A stretch of DNA of 64,000 bases, taken from the NCBI GenBank assembly GCA_001566295.1, contig KQ964254.1, positions 930,001-994,000 of the forward strand. Direction: 5' to 3'. This DNA comes from Microdochium bolleyi (lineage: Eukaryota > Ascomycota > Sordariomycetes > Xylariales > Microdochiaceae). Position numbers and translations under genes: made by a program. Position 1 is the first letter of the stretch. Every line of letters starts with the position of its first letter. Positions 11,611 through 23,342 of this stretch are shown piece by piece. The notes under the pieces are model-generated. The model did not search any database and was not told the origin of the DNA. It was given only the letters and a program-made list of their open reading frames with translations.

Positions 11611-14083
11611 TCAGGCGTGATCCGTGCCGCCTTTAGTTTTTTTGAGCTTCTGCTTCTTGCTCAAAGGTTGCTGAACATCGTCATAGCTCTGCTCGTCGTC
11701 GGGAGCTGATTTATCGACTGGTAGTTCTTCGCTGCATGGTTCCTTGAGGTCTTGCTTCAAGGTGTTCTCCTCGTTGTGGGCTTCGCTCCCGGTGACCTTT
11801 GAGTTTAGGATCCTCTTCCCCTGTTCGCTGGAATTGGTACCTAACTGAAGTGTTAGATTTGTGTTACAGAGTGCAAATTGCTCAAATGCCCACCATCGGT
11901 GCCGTCGACCGCAAACCGCCGGCATATCTCTGCGCCCTTGTCCAGAGCCTCCAGCTGGCCGCCAAGCTGCTGCCTTAGAACCCGGTTCTCCTCTGTCTCG
12001 CCTGCCAAGGCTGCCACAGACTCTCTGTCCATTTTGAAAACCTTGACGGGAGAGAGGATTTCAGCTAAGGCCGACACCAGGGCGACCTCGATGACCGAAA
12101 CCGCCATGTCGTCAATGAATCTCTTCATGGCGACCTGGTAAGAAAAGCCTCAGCATTGATTAGTACGCCGATTGGTTGACTCTTGCTCTGATTGTCGTCG
12201 GGAGATGATCTTACCTTGTAGTAAGCCTGCATCATGTCGAGGGCCTCAGACGCGGCGAACCGATTCACATCCGGCTCTATCGTGTGGCCCGTCAATTTCT
12301 CCACCAACTCTGACAAGTCCACCTGGCCACAATGTACTTTTGCCAAGCTGCTGACCTCGAAGTACTTCATTGTTGCGGAGGCAATGCCGGCACGCCTGCT
12401 GTCCTTGCGCAACTTCTGCAGAGCATCCGCGAAGTCCGGGTTGTAGGTAATCGGGTGCAGCACTTGATGTTGCTTCAGGACTTCATTTGTGAGATGCGTC
12501 AGGTCCACTAGGATCTCGTCCATTGCGGACTTAACAATATTCTGATATATCGTCGCAGAAGTGTTGAGATCGGCGACGTGCTCGACGACCTGCTTCAAGA
12601 ACAACTTGCACGCCTCCCACGACCTCTTGATGTGCGCATGGGCTAGTCGCTTCCAGGGGACAGCCTGCTCGCGGAAAAGCTCGGCGACAATCATGGGGTC
12701 GAACGAACCCGGAAGCTCCCGCCCGCGGGCGTGCGACATCTTGATCATGATCTTCCTGATGAACTGATCCCTGGAGGTAGATCGTGCGCTACCATCGGCT
12801 TCAGACTGGTTTCCATTAGACCCGGGGTCGGTGATGTGGCAGCTGTGCCCTTCTTCTCCAATCGTCTTGGCGAAATCATTGTTATGGTTCTGGATGAACG
12901 CCCGCAGACGGGACTGGTACCCGCTCGCGGACTCGGCGCTCTTGAAGAATCCATCTGTGCAGTTGCCATCCGCTGCGCTGCGGATGAGGCGCTGGAACGC
13001 CTCGGCTATCGCGATTAGATAGAGCTGGTGCTCTTCGTGCGTGGTACGCGAGCAGCCGAGCTTCTCGATGCCGGACTGGCAAGAACGACGTCGCGTCTCG
13101 ATGTCAGTGATCAGACCAGGGAGTTCGGAAGCGATGTGAGTCAGGAGGACCCTGCTCAGCCGGGTGCGCAAGTGGCTGACACCAAGGATGTTTCCGGGAA
13201 GTGTTGTCCAGATTCCCTGGGCGAAGAAGATCTCTTCGAGAGTGTTGCGCCTGTGGAAAGACGTCGTCTGCTGGGTCTCCGAGTCCAGGTTCTTAAGGAC
13301 GTGCCAGCCAAGGTGGAATTCGAATTGCCGGTTCTGGGCGAGGGACGCGTACAACGCCTCACTCTGCGACCCCGGGTGTAGTGTATCGGGTTTCGTAATG
13401 ACTCCGAGTGTTCGCTTGCCGTCGGGATCGGTGGCTCGGGCTAGGTTCAGGACAACTTGGTTCGAAAAGTCATTCTTGGCCGAGACGACTGCCAGGATGA
13501 TGCTACGTGGCTCAGCCATGTATGATTCGACAGTGTCTTGTATCAATTTGATGTCCGATGCGCTTTGGAATTTGGTCTCGGAATGGATCAGACCGGGGAG
13601 GTCGACGATGGTGAGATGAGGCCGATCCGGGCCTGAGATTTCCACTCGCAGTAGGTCCCTGGCAAAGGAGCTACCGAGAGTCGATATGCCCATCGCGGAC
13701 TTTGCTTCTCCGAGGAGCCTTGAGAGGTCATCGAAGTCTTGTAGTTGCTCATTGAAACTGGACAATGCGGCCTTCTCGGAGTCGGTTCGGGATGTGTGGG
13801 GAACAATGGAAACGCGGGTGCTGACTTGCGAAGTCCGTCGGAGGACCAACTCGGTGGGGAAGCGGGTGCAGAGGTTGCTCTGTGCTGGAAATGGCACGCC
13901 AGAGATGGCTTCCAGAACGGAACTCTTGCCTGATGACTGATCTCCGACGACGATGATTTGTGGGAGGGAGATGAGGTGGTCGATACCTTCGGAGCGCAAG
14001 CTGTCAATGGCGTCCATGAGATCGAGTCGATCTTGGGAACAGAGCCCCTGAAGCGCCTCATTCTGCACGGTCGTGATCACCAT
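11611..14083 (-). CDS. Dynamin-family large GTPase
   Basis: Exons on the minus strand are 14083..12215, 12134..11894 and 11840..11611, giving 779 residues. The GTPase domain has G1 VVGDQSSGKSS, a conserved Thr in the LCTRFPTELVLRR switch, G3 TIVDLPGLI and G4 ITKPD. The middle/stalk region follows, and a GED-like helical segment MKRFIDDMAVSVIEVALVSA lies in exon 2. The family comprises Mx/Vps1-like proteins that assemble on membranes; fungi carry many Mx-like paralogues of unknown role. The C-terminus ends in an acidic then Lys-rich tail with KKQKLKKTK, which could be a nuclear localisation signal. Intron 1 uses GTAAGA to ACCAG and intron 2 a weaker GTGGGC donor. Confidence 0.88.
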
Positions 14084-15133
14084 TGTGACAGTGTACCAAT
14101 AATAAGTACTGATGAACGAGAAGTCCGAATGAGAAGGGGTAGCAGCAAGTTCTAACGTGACTGGTTAGGAGCTTTTGGGACTGTTGAAATATGCTGTAAG
14201 AGTATCGAAAGCTTGGAGTGCCAGCATCCTTAAGTATGCCAGTATGCCGTCTTCCGTCGAGTTGATGGCCGCGAATGTCATCACTCTCTTGCCTTGACCA
14301 GCCACCGTGCCAACAAGGGCACCCGCATAAAACACAACATACCTGGAACTCAGAGTGTCTCGGATGCCCAATGATCCTCTGCTTTTTTCGTTTATCATGC
14401 AAAAAGATGGCAACCAGCTAACCGATATACCGTGTCTCCCTTGCCTCACGGTTTCCAGTTCGGAGAGGAGGGTCTCTCAAGAGAATTCAACCGCCTCGCC
14501 TTGCGGGATAAATCCAAGAAAAAGCTCCATGTCTGCATCCAGTGTCAAATGAAATGGTATCATTATCAAAGGGTAGCTGCCAGCAAGTGCACAGTTGGAA
14601 GCTGATGAGTGAGAATCATGGATGCCACACAGGTCGAACAACAGCGTCTCCAGACAAGTGGGCTGGCCAAGTGGCTTGAGACAAGTGTGGTCGGCCTCCC
14701 GCATATGCATTACAGACGGCATGCGCCCTTTCAACCAGGCCATTGACCCGAAGAGGACCACCCGCACTGTGCGATGCTCAAATGCGGTCCAAAGTCTCGT
14801 ATCAGCTGCGCTCAACACATTTGCGACAGAAATATGCGGGAGGCCGACTAACTGGAAGATAAGCTCCAGCCCGATGATAGGACTCTTCAGTGGCCAGGCC
14901 TGCTTTTGTCAGCCCTGACTACGGTCGATACGCATCCGAAGCCTGTATCACAGTCTCAAACAATCATAAATACAGCCAGTTCGTGACGCTGACGGACTGT
15001 CCCAGCTTGGACCTCTCAGCCATGCTGATCGAACCTGCCACTCCTTTTTACTTCTCCTGAAGTCTCTTACGCAGCGCACAATAGGCAGAGATGCATTGCC
15101 ATTCTTGCTGCGAAGGCCAGTCCAGTTGCATAT
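14084..15133. other. Intergenic region with an inverted repeat
   Basis: No domain-bearing gene is seen. Minus-strand frames at 14165-14449 and 14477-14818 are open but unrecognised. A 17-bp perfect inverted repeat at 14690-14706 and 14832-14848 is annotated separately. Confidence 0.45.
14690..14848. repeat. 17-bp perfect inverted repeat with 125-bp spacer
   Basis: GTCGGCCTCCCGCATAT at 14690-14706 is exactly complementary to the sequence at 14832-14848. No transposase or flanking target duplication is seen, so a folded transcript or a chance arrangement is as likely as a mobile element. Confidence 0.6.
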
Positions 15134-15984
15134 ATGGAGATGATCTTTTCGACTTCGCAGCCGCTGGAACAGGTATTCATCCTCATTCCCCATTCCCCAT
15201 TCCCTGGCCACCGACAACCCAGACATACATGCCAGTTCATTGACAGGGAGAAGATGAACTAAATGAGCCCGTGGACGGGTTCGTGCGGTTTTCCCAAGTA
15301 ATAGATCCTCCAACGAGAACGCCTGCGGCATCGACAATTGTTGCCAGTCCACCTCACTATCTCACTCAGTGGGAGATTCAGGCGGGGGCTGATGACTCAA
15401 GTCCTCCAATCTACGACTTCATGCATCGCACGGATTCCCAAATCGTCTTGGAACGAGCGGTACCACAAGACACCTGGCCGACTTCGCATCGGGGCGTTCC
15501 AAATTAGAATGCTCAACCCCTTGCGAATCAAGACGGTGATCCGGAAGTACCACTTAACCAGCCGGCCCTTATCGCGTACGAGAATTTGTTGTCTGGTGCG
15601 GGGTACACAAAGCACCGAATGCCAACCATTGAGAAACACGCAGATTCTGACGGGTCATTCCACTGTCCCGAGACCTCATGCACCAAGACATATCGTACTT
15701 GGGGCGAGATGAAGTGAGTTTGGCCCCTAGGAATACCGTTGCCACAGTCGCAGCTAATGCTTTTTCGTAGCAAATGTGCTAGGAGACATTTCAAGGAATA
15801 TGAGTGTGGCCAGTGTCCGCTTCGCAGCGGCTCACGCAGGGATATCGAACGGCATGTGCGCACCCATGCTCCTACGTCAGAGACGTTTTTCTGCGGTACC
15901 TGCCAAGCCCCGTTCATGAGAAAAGATAATATGCAGAGGCACGAGGCAATATTCCATACCTTGGCATCGTCAGAGGACGGGTGA
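15134..15984 (+). CDS. C2H2 zinc-finger protein (putative)
   Basis: Proposed exons 15134..15172, 15247..15459, 15508..15713 and 15771..15984 keep frame throughout and give 223 residues. The last two exons encode finger-like repeats: FHCPETSC with a degenerate His pair, YECGQCPLRSGSRRDIERHVRTH (C2H2) and FFCGTCQAPFMRKDNMQRHEAIFH (C2H2). A TAG at 15505-15507 lies in the otherwise open frame. A 48-nt intron ending exactly at that TAG (GTACCA to TTAG) removes it in frame, so the gene need not be broken. The first two exons are weakly supported and the start is uncertain. It is probably a nuclear DNA-binding protein. Confidence 0.55.
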
Positions 15985-17321
15985 AAGATCGATTGTACTC
16001 TCTCTCTCTATTGCTAGCTCCACCTCAACAATACACAGTCTCTCGTTCGGCGCTCCACAAGTTCACAGTAGCGAATGGTGCAAATCGTCCTTTCTGCCGA
16101 CAATGAAAAGGTGGGAGGACTGAGTAACATTCTCGTCCCAAAATCGCAAAATTGTATTGTTTATGACACGGCTCTGTCCCGCGGCTGTGACACTGGAAGC
16201 AAACCGATAGTTCTTTTCAGGTCAAGTGGAAACTGCTGACATTTGGTGGCTCTCATGTCTCTCAGGTATGGGGCCGATTGTTCAAACCACGAGCTGTCGC
16301 AGTTCGCCAATTATCAAACACTCAATAATCTCAGTTGTCTCTGTCTGTGGTTGCTCGGGCGCGTGTTCGAAGACTTGTTGAACACCGACTGCATCCCGCT
16401 ATATATGCTACAGAACCCCATAACTACTGCAGTACGGATCCACACCTTGAATGAACATTCTCCTACGGCTTTCGCTCTACCTGTCGGCCATATCAACCTC
16501 GGGGGAAGTACCCACAACTCGGGGGACCCGCATCTTCGACAAGAGGGGAGATCTCTGGCTCTATGTCGACTTGGACAGTCACGACGAGAATCGTCCCCTT
16601 CGCAAGCCGCGCATTCTGGCGAGCTGCTCCTCTGTCTTCGAAGAGCCATTTCCCAACAACCTCAGACCGGGCTCGGAGTTTGTGCTTGCCCCAGTAAGAG
16701 TTTTTACCAAAGGGGGGGACAATACAATGGCTCGTTTGGAAATGTTTACATTGAAAGGACTTTGTTTTACTCGCGTAGTTCCAGCATGGATTGGGTGTTG
16801 TTCATAATCATCGTGCAAGGGACTGTGAATCGGTGATCAAGTTGTACAAGCAAGGATGTTTATGATTATCAACGATTTCGAAGTCACTCCCTGGCCCCCT
16901 GGGCCTCTCCAGATCTCCACATGAACAAGGTCCCCGGAGATTTAGCTCGCGGGGCCCCGGAAAATACGGCACTGACACGTCTTACGACTTGTCTTGGCAT
17001 GACAACTGCGCCGCGGACTACAGTGAGACAGGTCGCCTTAGTGGTGCTTGGCCAAGGGCTCCAATCACTCCCATGGCAGCACCAGACTTTGACGTCATTT
17101 GCACTGCCTTGCAGATCCGGGTCAGCCTTCCAGGCCCATATCCAAGGCACGACCAATCACTGCCCTTGGTCGGCCAGTATGCCATCATGGACGAGCCGGG
17201 GGATGAATGGCAAGAGACGGTATAAACATGTCGGGTCGTACCCACGAGTCGCAATTATGCGAGGATATTTGATTCCCCATCAAACATCCCTCATCCATCG
17301 CGCTCCGGGGAACTGAACAAC
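15985..17321. other. Intergenic region holding a BTB-family relic
   Basis: Apart from the degraded fragment annotated at about 16520-16690, no gene is recognised. Confidence 0.45.
16520..16690 (+). pseudogene. Relic of the array-type BTB family (N-terminal half)
   Basis: The plus frame reads IFDKRGDLWLYVD, then RILASCSSVFEEPF. It aligns in order with the start of the BTB domain in the 48-63 kb array, for example IIDKRGDLWLLVGEE followed by CSKTLARSSPVLEAMLFG. The frame loses family resemblance after about 16690 and lacks the LPED, DKYDC and LRPW blocks. It is therefore a truncated copy about 31 kb from the array on the same strand. Confidence 0.6.
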
Positions 17322-18435
17322 ATGTTGTTTTCAATGAACAAGTCCAGCCGCAGCACACTGGCAGCTTGGATAGCTGCATTGGCGGTCACCATCTCACTTC
17401 CACTCAGCCAAGCCCGCCCCGACTATGCCAACGTCAACCCGGACCCAGACGCCTGGGGCGTGGTTCCCATTCCCGGGTTCCGTCTCGATCGTCCATACCC
17501 AGGTCTCTCCCAAAACGGGTCCAACAGCACCCAGGGCACGATGGCCAAGTGGGAGCTCGACCTGCGCATCAAGCGCAACACCCCCAAGACGCAACAGGGC
17601 AACAGCCCCAACTCCCCCGCGGGGGCCAACGTGACGCGGGTCACTGTGCAGCTCCGACCCCCCGCTCCAGGGCAACCCGGCGGCGATCTCTTCGACCCGG
17701 AGACGGGGGACTGGGCCGTCAACGACACTGCCGTCACAGGCTCATGGAGGGTCGCCATGATTTCCTTCGCGAGCGGGTGGCTGAGCCAGCTCCACGTCGT
17801 CGAGGGAGGCAATGACGATGAGAAAGGTGCCTGCCCGACGAGCGTCATGAGCGAGCAGTGCGCGAGGGAGATGCGGGCTGCCCTGGCATCACACCCGAGC
17901 GTCGTGGCTGGCAGCGGATCCTCGTTCGGGTTCGTCCCGGACAGTTGCCCAGACTACAAGTCGTGGGGAGCCCAATGTATGTCTTCCGACCGCGCCGTGA
18001 ACTGAAGACGGCTTAGCAAAAAATTGACCTCAGGGGCTTTACCAAAACCCCCCAGCCGTGGCTCTCAACAACCGCTTCAACGAGACGACGATATACTTTG
18101 ACGAGGTCCCCGAGCAGGAGTTGGCCAACGCCTACGATGTATGGGGCTCCGTGACGCACTCGTTCGTCCTGGTCTGGGGCCACAGCAGCTCGACCGCTCA
18201 AGGGGAGAAACTCAGCGAAGACCAAGTCGTGATCGCCTGCGTCAAGATTGACAGCACGGCGTCGGGGGTTCCCATGCCTAACGCTACCATTGCGCAAGAG
18301 TATCAGGAGCAGAACCCAACGCCGACTCCGCCGCGGCCTACTGGAGCAGGCTCGACTTTAGCCGGCTCGCGACCATGGTGGGCCACGGGTGGTGTGGTAG
18401 CTGCGGCTTTGATGGCCAAGGAGATGGTCTTCTAA
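17322..18435 (+). CDS. Secreted protein, possibly GPI-anchored, unknown function
   Basis: Exons 17322..17976 and 18056..18435 give 344 residues. The N-terminus has a signal peptide (LAAWIAALAVTISLPLSQA). The mature part is rich in Pro, Gly and Asn with several N-x-S/T sites (NGSNST, NVTR, NDTA, NETT, NATI), and has Cys residues near CPTSVMSEQC. The C-terminus is Pro/Thr-rich, then GAGSTLAGS, then a hydrophobic stretch WWATGGVVAAALMA. This could be a GPI signal or a membrane anchor. The nearer AG at 18032-18033 would throw the frame into an early stop; the CAG at 18053-18055 keeps it. I do not recognise the family. Confidence 0.7.
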
Positions 18436-19866
18436 TGTTGTAGGGCCTCGGAAGGATTGCGACCAAGTGCATCCCATTCAAGGACCAAAGGATGAAATGC
18501 TAGTCTACAATGCGTCATGATTTCATTGGCGATCAAGTTCTGGACATTGCGAAATCTCACATACCGCCCCTGAGGCGGACGGCAATTAACAGCAAGAACG
18601 CAACAATGAGATTATTCTTTGCCATCTGCCCAGGGGTTGAGCATTGTGTGAATATTCACGTGTCTTTTGGGATTCTTAGAATGAGTGCTTCTTCTTATAT
18701 GCGGCCTGCATTATTTCCCCCGTCCTTTTGACGCCCTGTCCGTACTGCATATTGTTCAATAGTGTGATCCGGGGAGCGACTCCGAGGGGGATGTATCCGC
18801 TGTTGGCGCTAACTTGTTCGTGGCAGTTTTGATGGAACAAGGTGTTTTGCTAGAAAGCTCAGCGTGAAGCCAAGCGAATTCCACGGCGCTGATGATTTTC
18901 TAAAAGCCACAAGCCGTCACGGTCATTGTCGAGGTTTGTTCAATTACCTTCTCCTTTCACTTTGTAGACCGTCTTTGAGCCTATGGGTACTTCATAGCTA
19001 GTGCATTGCCTCTACTCACTCACTCTACAGTACAGTAGTCGTGATGTCGATGTGTTCTTGTGAGGGGTGGCGGGACTTAGACGAAAAGGGTATTGCAATA
19101 CGTTTACAGGTAGATAGAAGCTCATGCATATCTCGTCCCGTATTTCAAGGTACTCTATCAGTCTGGGCTAGGACCCCTGTCTGGTTTCGATCATCGTATT
19201 ACATACAACTCAGCGTTATTACAAATATAGAAAGACAAACCAAGCCCAAAGGTGTGATGTAAAACTATATGGGTGTAAGTAGACCAACACCCTTGCAGCA
19301 GGGCTAGATGAGAAGCCTCGGACTTCGCATAATTCAGAGAGACCCGGCTCCCGCCACAGACGATGATGCAGTACCATGCTAGATGTGAGAAGAAAGGGCA
19401 TGTACCGCATCTGCGGCTGAGCATGGCGTGACCACGCGCTGCCACGAGTCAGTGATGACAAATGGGCCGGCAGAGCCTGATTCGCCCACCTGCGGGTGTT
19501 GTCCTCGTCCAACCCGCAGAATTGGGACAACAACAGGCCCGTTGGTCTTTCCATGGCGGAGCCGCGGCGGATTGTTCCTACGGGTGGAGCCGGGCGGCGT
19601 CGTGGTGCGAGAGCAGAGCCAGTCGTTGGAGATGCAACAATACGCAGGGAAGATTGCGCCATGGAGGGGAGCGCGAGTTGCTCTACTAAGCATCGATTGC
19701 GCAATTATCTAGCCTCAATAAGCGTACCCATGGCTGGTGAGAAATCGCACGATAATCAAGACACATTCGCAAGGCATCTGAAAGCTTTGCGTTGAGGTGC
19801 TTATGTGCTGGTTCAACGTCTATCCTACCGCTTCATCTTGAACCGAATCGTGCTTCCCTACTCACA
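18436..19866. other. Intergenic region
   Basis: Short open frames only, several overlapping on both strands at 19.4-19.7 kb without domains or splice signals. I see no recognisable gene. Confidence 0.5.
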
Positions 19867-21338
19867 ATGACGGTAACCGTTTTGCCTCCCAGAGCGCCGC
19901 GCCTGAAGGTTGCCATCATCGGCGGCGGACCCGGCGGGCTGGGTGCCGCCATCGCGTTCAACAAGCTGCCATACGTGGACTGGAGTCTCTACGAGAAGAA
20001 GCCCCAGATCAGCGAGACGGGCGGCGGCATCAGCGTCCAGCAGCACACATGGAGACTTCTCGAGATCCTCGGGGCAGCAAAGAACATTGACCCGGTTGAC
20101 TTTTTCAGGGCGCCGGGAGGAGTCAGCGGACAGTCAAGGTAAGAGACGTTGGCAAATTGCAGTTTTGTCTTCATTCGATATGACGTCCCTGTAGGTGGCT
20201 AACGCTACGCGTGGGTAGGAATGGGAGAACGGGAGCACTCCTCGAGCAGAACAGCTACGGTCCTGACGTACCCCTGAGCCAGCGCAGCTGCAGACTGATA
20301 CGGGCGAAGCTGCAGGCCGCACTTCTGCAGGAGGTCGACAAGTCGCGAGTCAAAGTCGGCATCAAGTTGACGGAAATCTCGAAAGTGCCGAACACCGGGA
20401 GGCTCCGGCTCCAGTTTGCAGACGGATTCGTCGACGAAGTTGACCTGCTAGTAGGTGCTGATGGCATCAGATCTGTAAGAAAACTTCCTGGCCCTGCCAG
20501 CGGGGTGAACTCTCGTCAGCTAATAGTACATTAGTCGGTGAGGTCCTTTGCGTTCCCCGAGCACCGGATCCAGTACAACGGCCAGTCCGCATATCGCACC
20601 ATCATCCAAAAGTCGGCTGTCTTCAAGACTATCCCGGAAATACCCAAGTGTCCCGTGTTCTGGCAGAACACGGGTGGCAAGTACGTCTTCACTTGCCCGC
20701 TCGGCGGAGACGACTTTGAAGTGACCGCACGTATCCGCCGACCATTACAAGGGAGCAGCGAGGGTGGTGATGATCCCGTGAGCTGGGGCAGACCGTTCGA
20801 CTTCTACAAACTTGCCTCTGAGTACGACGAGTTCTGCCAGCCCGTGCGCGACGCGATCAAGCTCGCGGCGGCAGCGACTGGCGACAACAAGACTCAGGAG
20901 TTTGCGCTGTTCTCTGGACCACGTCTCGACAGCGTCGTCGCCCACGGCAGGCTGGCGCTGATCGGCGATGCCTCGCATCCGCTTTCGGGAGCATTCGGTG
21001 CGGGTGCTGGGTTTGCTCTGGAGGATGTCTATGCGCTGACAGAGAGCGTGGACTTTGCGTGGAGGACCGGTGCGAGCCTGGAGAGCGCGCTGGGGCTGTA
21101 CGACGAGATTCGGACGCCGCATTACCGAGACCTGTACCAGGTTCTGGATGACTTTGCTGCAGTGAACGCTGCACTGATTTCAGAGAAGCTTGAAGCCGAC
21201 AGGGAGATTGAGGAGCGCGTGACGAGGGCGAGCGAACGCAAGGGCGGCTGGATGTACCACTACGAGATCGATAAGGTGGTGGCAAGAACGCTGGAGACGG
21301 CTGAGCAGAATCGTCTGCAGACGGCTGTGGCCGCATAG
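19867..21338 (+). CDS. FAD-dependent monooxygenase, salicylate hydroxylase-like
   Basis: Exons 19867..20138, 20219..20474 and 20535..21338 give 443 residues, the usual size for single-component aromatic hydroxylases. Group A flavoprotein motifs are complete: the dinucleotide fold VAIIGGGPGGLGAAIAF near residue 15, the DG motif VDLLVGADGIRSSVRSF near 170, and the GD motif LIGDASHPLSGAFGAGAGFA near 310. Such enzymes use NAD(P)H and O2 to hydroxylate aromatic substrates, classically salicylate to catechol, and also act in secondary metabolism. No dioxygenase or polyketide gene lies next to it, so the substrate is open. Both introns have good GTAAGA donors and TAG acceptors. Confidence 0.9.
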
Positions 21339-22193
21339 TGCCCGAGAAAAGTGTGCACATGTAACGAATGCAAACACTAGCCCACGCGTTGCGTTGGGTG
21401 ACATGCTCCATGCCTGTCCACTAGCGAACTTCCCGTTTCCATCCCAGGCAACAGTATCTGCCAAGCCGCTGATACAATGTAGACATTGGTACGCATGTCC
21501 GAGGTTCTCGCCCGGTGGCATGCATATGCTCCGAGACATGCTTGCAGAAACGGAAGGACAAAAGGATACGTCTCATACTTTGTCCGGCTCGACATGTTGT
21601 TGACAGTGCCCTGGCGGCAGGGAGACGGGTACATACTCGATTGTCCAAGCATAAGACTAGTCAGCGTAGGACCGCCCAATGCATCAGGCAAGAGCCCTCC
21701 ACTGCCCTCCACTGCAGATGTGGCACAGAGTATGTGTGCCACGACACATGCTTGACCGTCAGCTCCCCGGCAGGCTGCAGCCCGCCTGCTACTCAGCTCG
21801 CATCAGACCACGGGGTGGCTACAACCTTGGAGACGCGCCCCGAGCAGGGAGCCATGGCGCAGGCGGGCATGTTGGTACTGTGGCGTGGCAAGTCAGTGCT
21901 GAGCGGCTAGCCGGGAGTGAGGGGGCGTATTCCGCGAGTCCGGGCGTGCTTCCATTGTTCATTTACCAAGGAGCTCTCTGCATTCTGTATGCGCCGCGCA
22001 GGGTCAAGCAAGGCTCCACAAGAGACATACTCTTCAGGAGTATAACATGCCCCAGACGCCCATCACTGTTGCCGTATATACCTTGCAGAATCCATGCTGC
22101 CAGCACTACGAATCGTTTCTTCTTCTTCCACGCCTTCCCTCCCGTTTCCCTAGTGCACTTGTGGCCCTACGGGCTATCAGTCCTCTCGTGGAG
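21339..22193. other. Intergenic region
   Basis: No recognisable gene. The reading frame of the next gene is open upstream to 22047, but those 49 codons lack family similarity and are probably leader. Confidence 0.5.
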
Positions 22194-23174
22194 ATGCCGC
22201 TCTATCCAGACCTCGACCCGAGTCTTTACACAGTCATCTGGATTGCGCCACTAGAAGTCGAAGCACAAGCGGCGATCTACATGTTAGACAACAAACACAA
22301 CGGTCGATTCGCCGGAACTCATGGCGCCAGCCACGTTTTCGAAGCTGGGGATATCAACGGCCACAATGTGGTGATTGCGTCACTGGCAGAAGACCAAGAA
22401 TATGGCAACAGCTCCGCGTCGAATCTTGTCACAGAGGCCAAATTGCGGTTCGAAAGACTCCGTCTGTATCTACTGGTTGGTGTCGCAGCCGGACTGCCTG
22501 ACCTCGAGTCAGATCCGCCGTTGGATATCCGTCTGGGCGACGTCCTCGTGGCCACTTCTGGCGGCAGGGGCCGTGCAGCCCTGGTGGCTTACAGTCTTGT
22601 CAAAGAGACGAAACATGGGCCGGAGCTTTTGCGACAAGGCCACGTCCTGCAAGAGCCCACACGACTGCTCATGTCGGCCATAGGTAGCATCAAGCGGAAC
22701 GCGATATACGGGCCGGGTGACTTTATAGACATCTACAAAGACTCGATCGCCGGCAAGAGCCACTCTAACGGCACATTTCACGACCCGGGCCAAGACGTAG
22801 ACATTCTACACACAGTCGACCGTCGCGGCAGGGAGGTCGTCCAGAAGAGAGCACCACGGCGCGACGACAGCCGCACCCGCGTGTGGTACGGGCAAATTGG
22901 CACGGGGGACACACTGATGAAGGAGGTCCGGGCGCGCGACGCCCTTAGGGGCAGGCTGAAGGACGACAAGATTATCGGACTGGAGATGGAGGCTGCCGGG
23001 GTCATGAACGTCCTCAATGCCGCCGTGATCAGGGGCGTGTGCGACTATGCAGATGAGCACAAGAACAAAGAGTGGCAGCCCTTCGCAGCAGCCATGGCTG
23101 CCTCGTATGCGAAGGCGGTATTATGGCAGCTTGGAAAGGGATTAGATCGCCCACCTCCGCAACAGACCCGTTAG
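22194..23174 (+). CDS. Stand-alone nucleoside phosphorylase-superfamily (PNP_UDP_1) protein
   Basis: Single exon of 326 residues from the ATG at 22194. Family hallmarks are YTVIWIAPLEVEAQAA at the N-terminus, LRLYLLVGVAAGLPDLESD, the LGDVLVATSG strand and the late GLEMEAAGVMN motif followed by VIRGVCDYADEHKNKEWQPF. The latter closely matches N-terminal domains of many fungal NLR-like proteins (PNP-NACHT, PNP-TPR). Here no NACHT, ankyrin or TPR follows. The Glu and Asp in the GLEMEA and CDYAD motifs are the usual purine/ribose-site positions. It may cleave nucleosides or nucleotides, or be a detached sensor/effector domain. Confidence 0.88.
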   Translation: MPLYPDLDPSLYTVIWIAPLEVEAQAAIYMLDNKHNGRFAGTHGASHVFEAGDINGHNVVIASLAEDQEYGNSSASNLVTEAKLRFERLRLYLLVGVAAGLPDLESDPPLDIRLGDVLVATSGGRGRAALVAYSLVKETKHGPELLRQGHVLQEPTRLLMSAIGSIKRNAIYGPGDFIDIYKDSIAGKSHSNGTFHDPGQDVDILHTVDRRGREVVQKRAPRRDDSRTRVWYGQIGTGDTLMKEVRARDALRGRLKDDKIIGLEMEAAGVMNVLNAAVIRGVCDYADEHKNKEWQPFAAAMAASYAKAVLWQLGKGLDRPPPQQTR

Positions 23175-23342
23175 TCTTCCGCTCCAGTGCTCTCATTCTT
23201 GCCTATTCCACCGCCGCGTCTCAGCATAACCTCTAATTGCCTCCTCTAGTCGTTCCTAGACACGTTCCAACTACCTCGACGCAGTCAGCTCGGTGAAGTC
23301 GACTCTCCCTATTCCACCACCCGACAGAGCGGACGATCAGTC

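Noticed and set aside
18031..18036. Nearer CAG acceptor for the intron of the secreted protein
   Set aside because: It shifts the frame and gives an early stop, while the CAG at 18053-18055 keeps phase and the long open frame.
22047..22193. Upstream in-frame extension of the nucleoside-phosphorylase gene
   Set aside because: 49 codons without family similarity; the ATG at 22194 gives the usual N-terminus.
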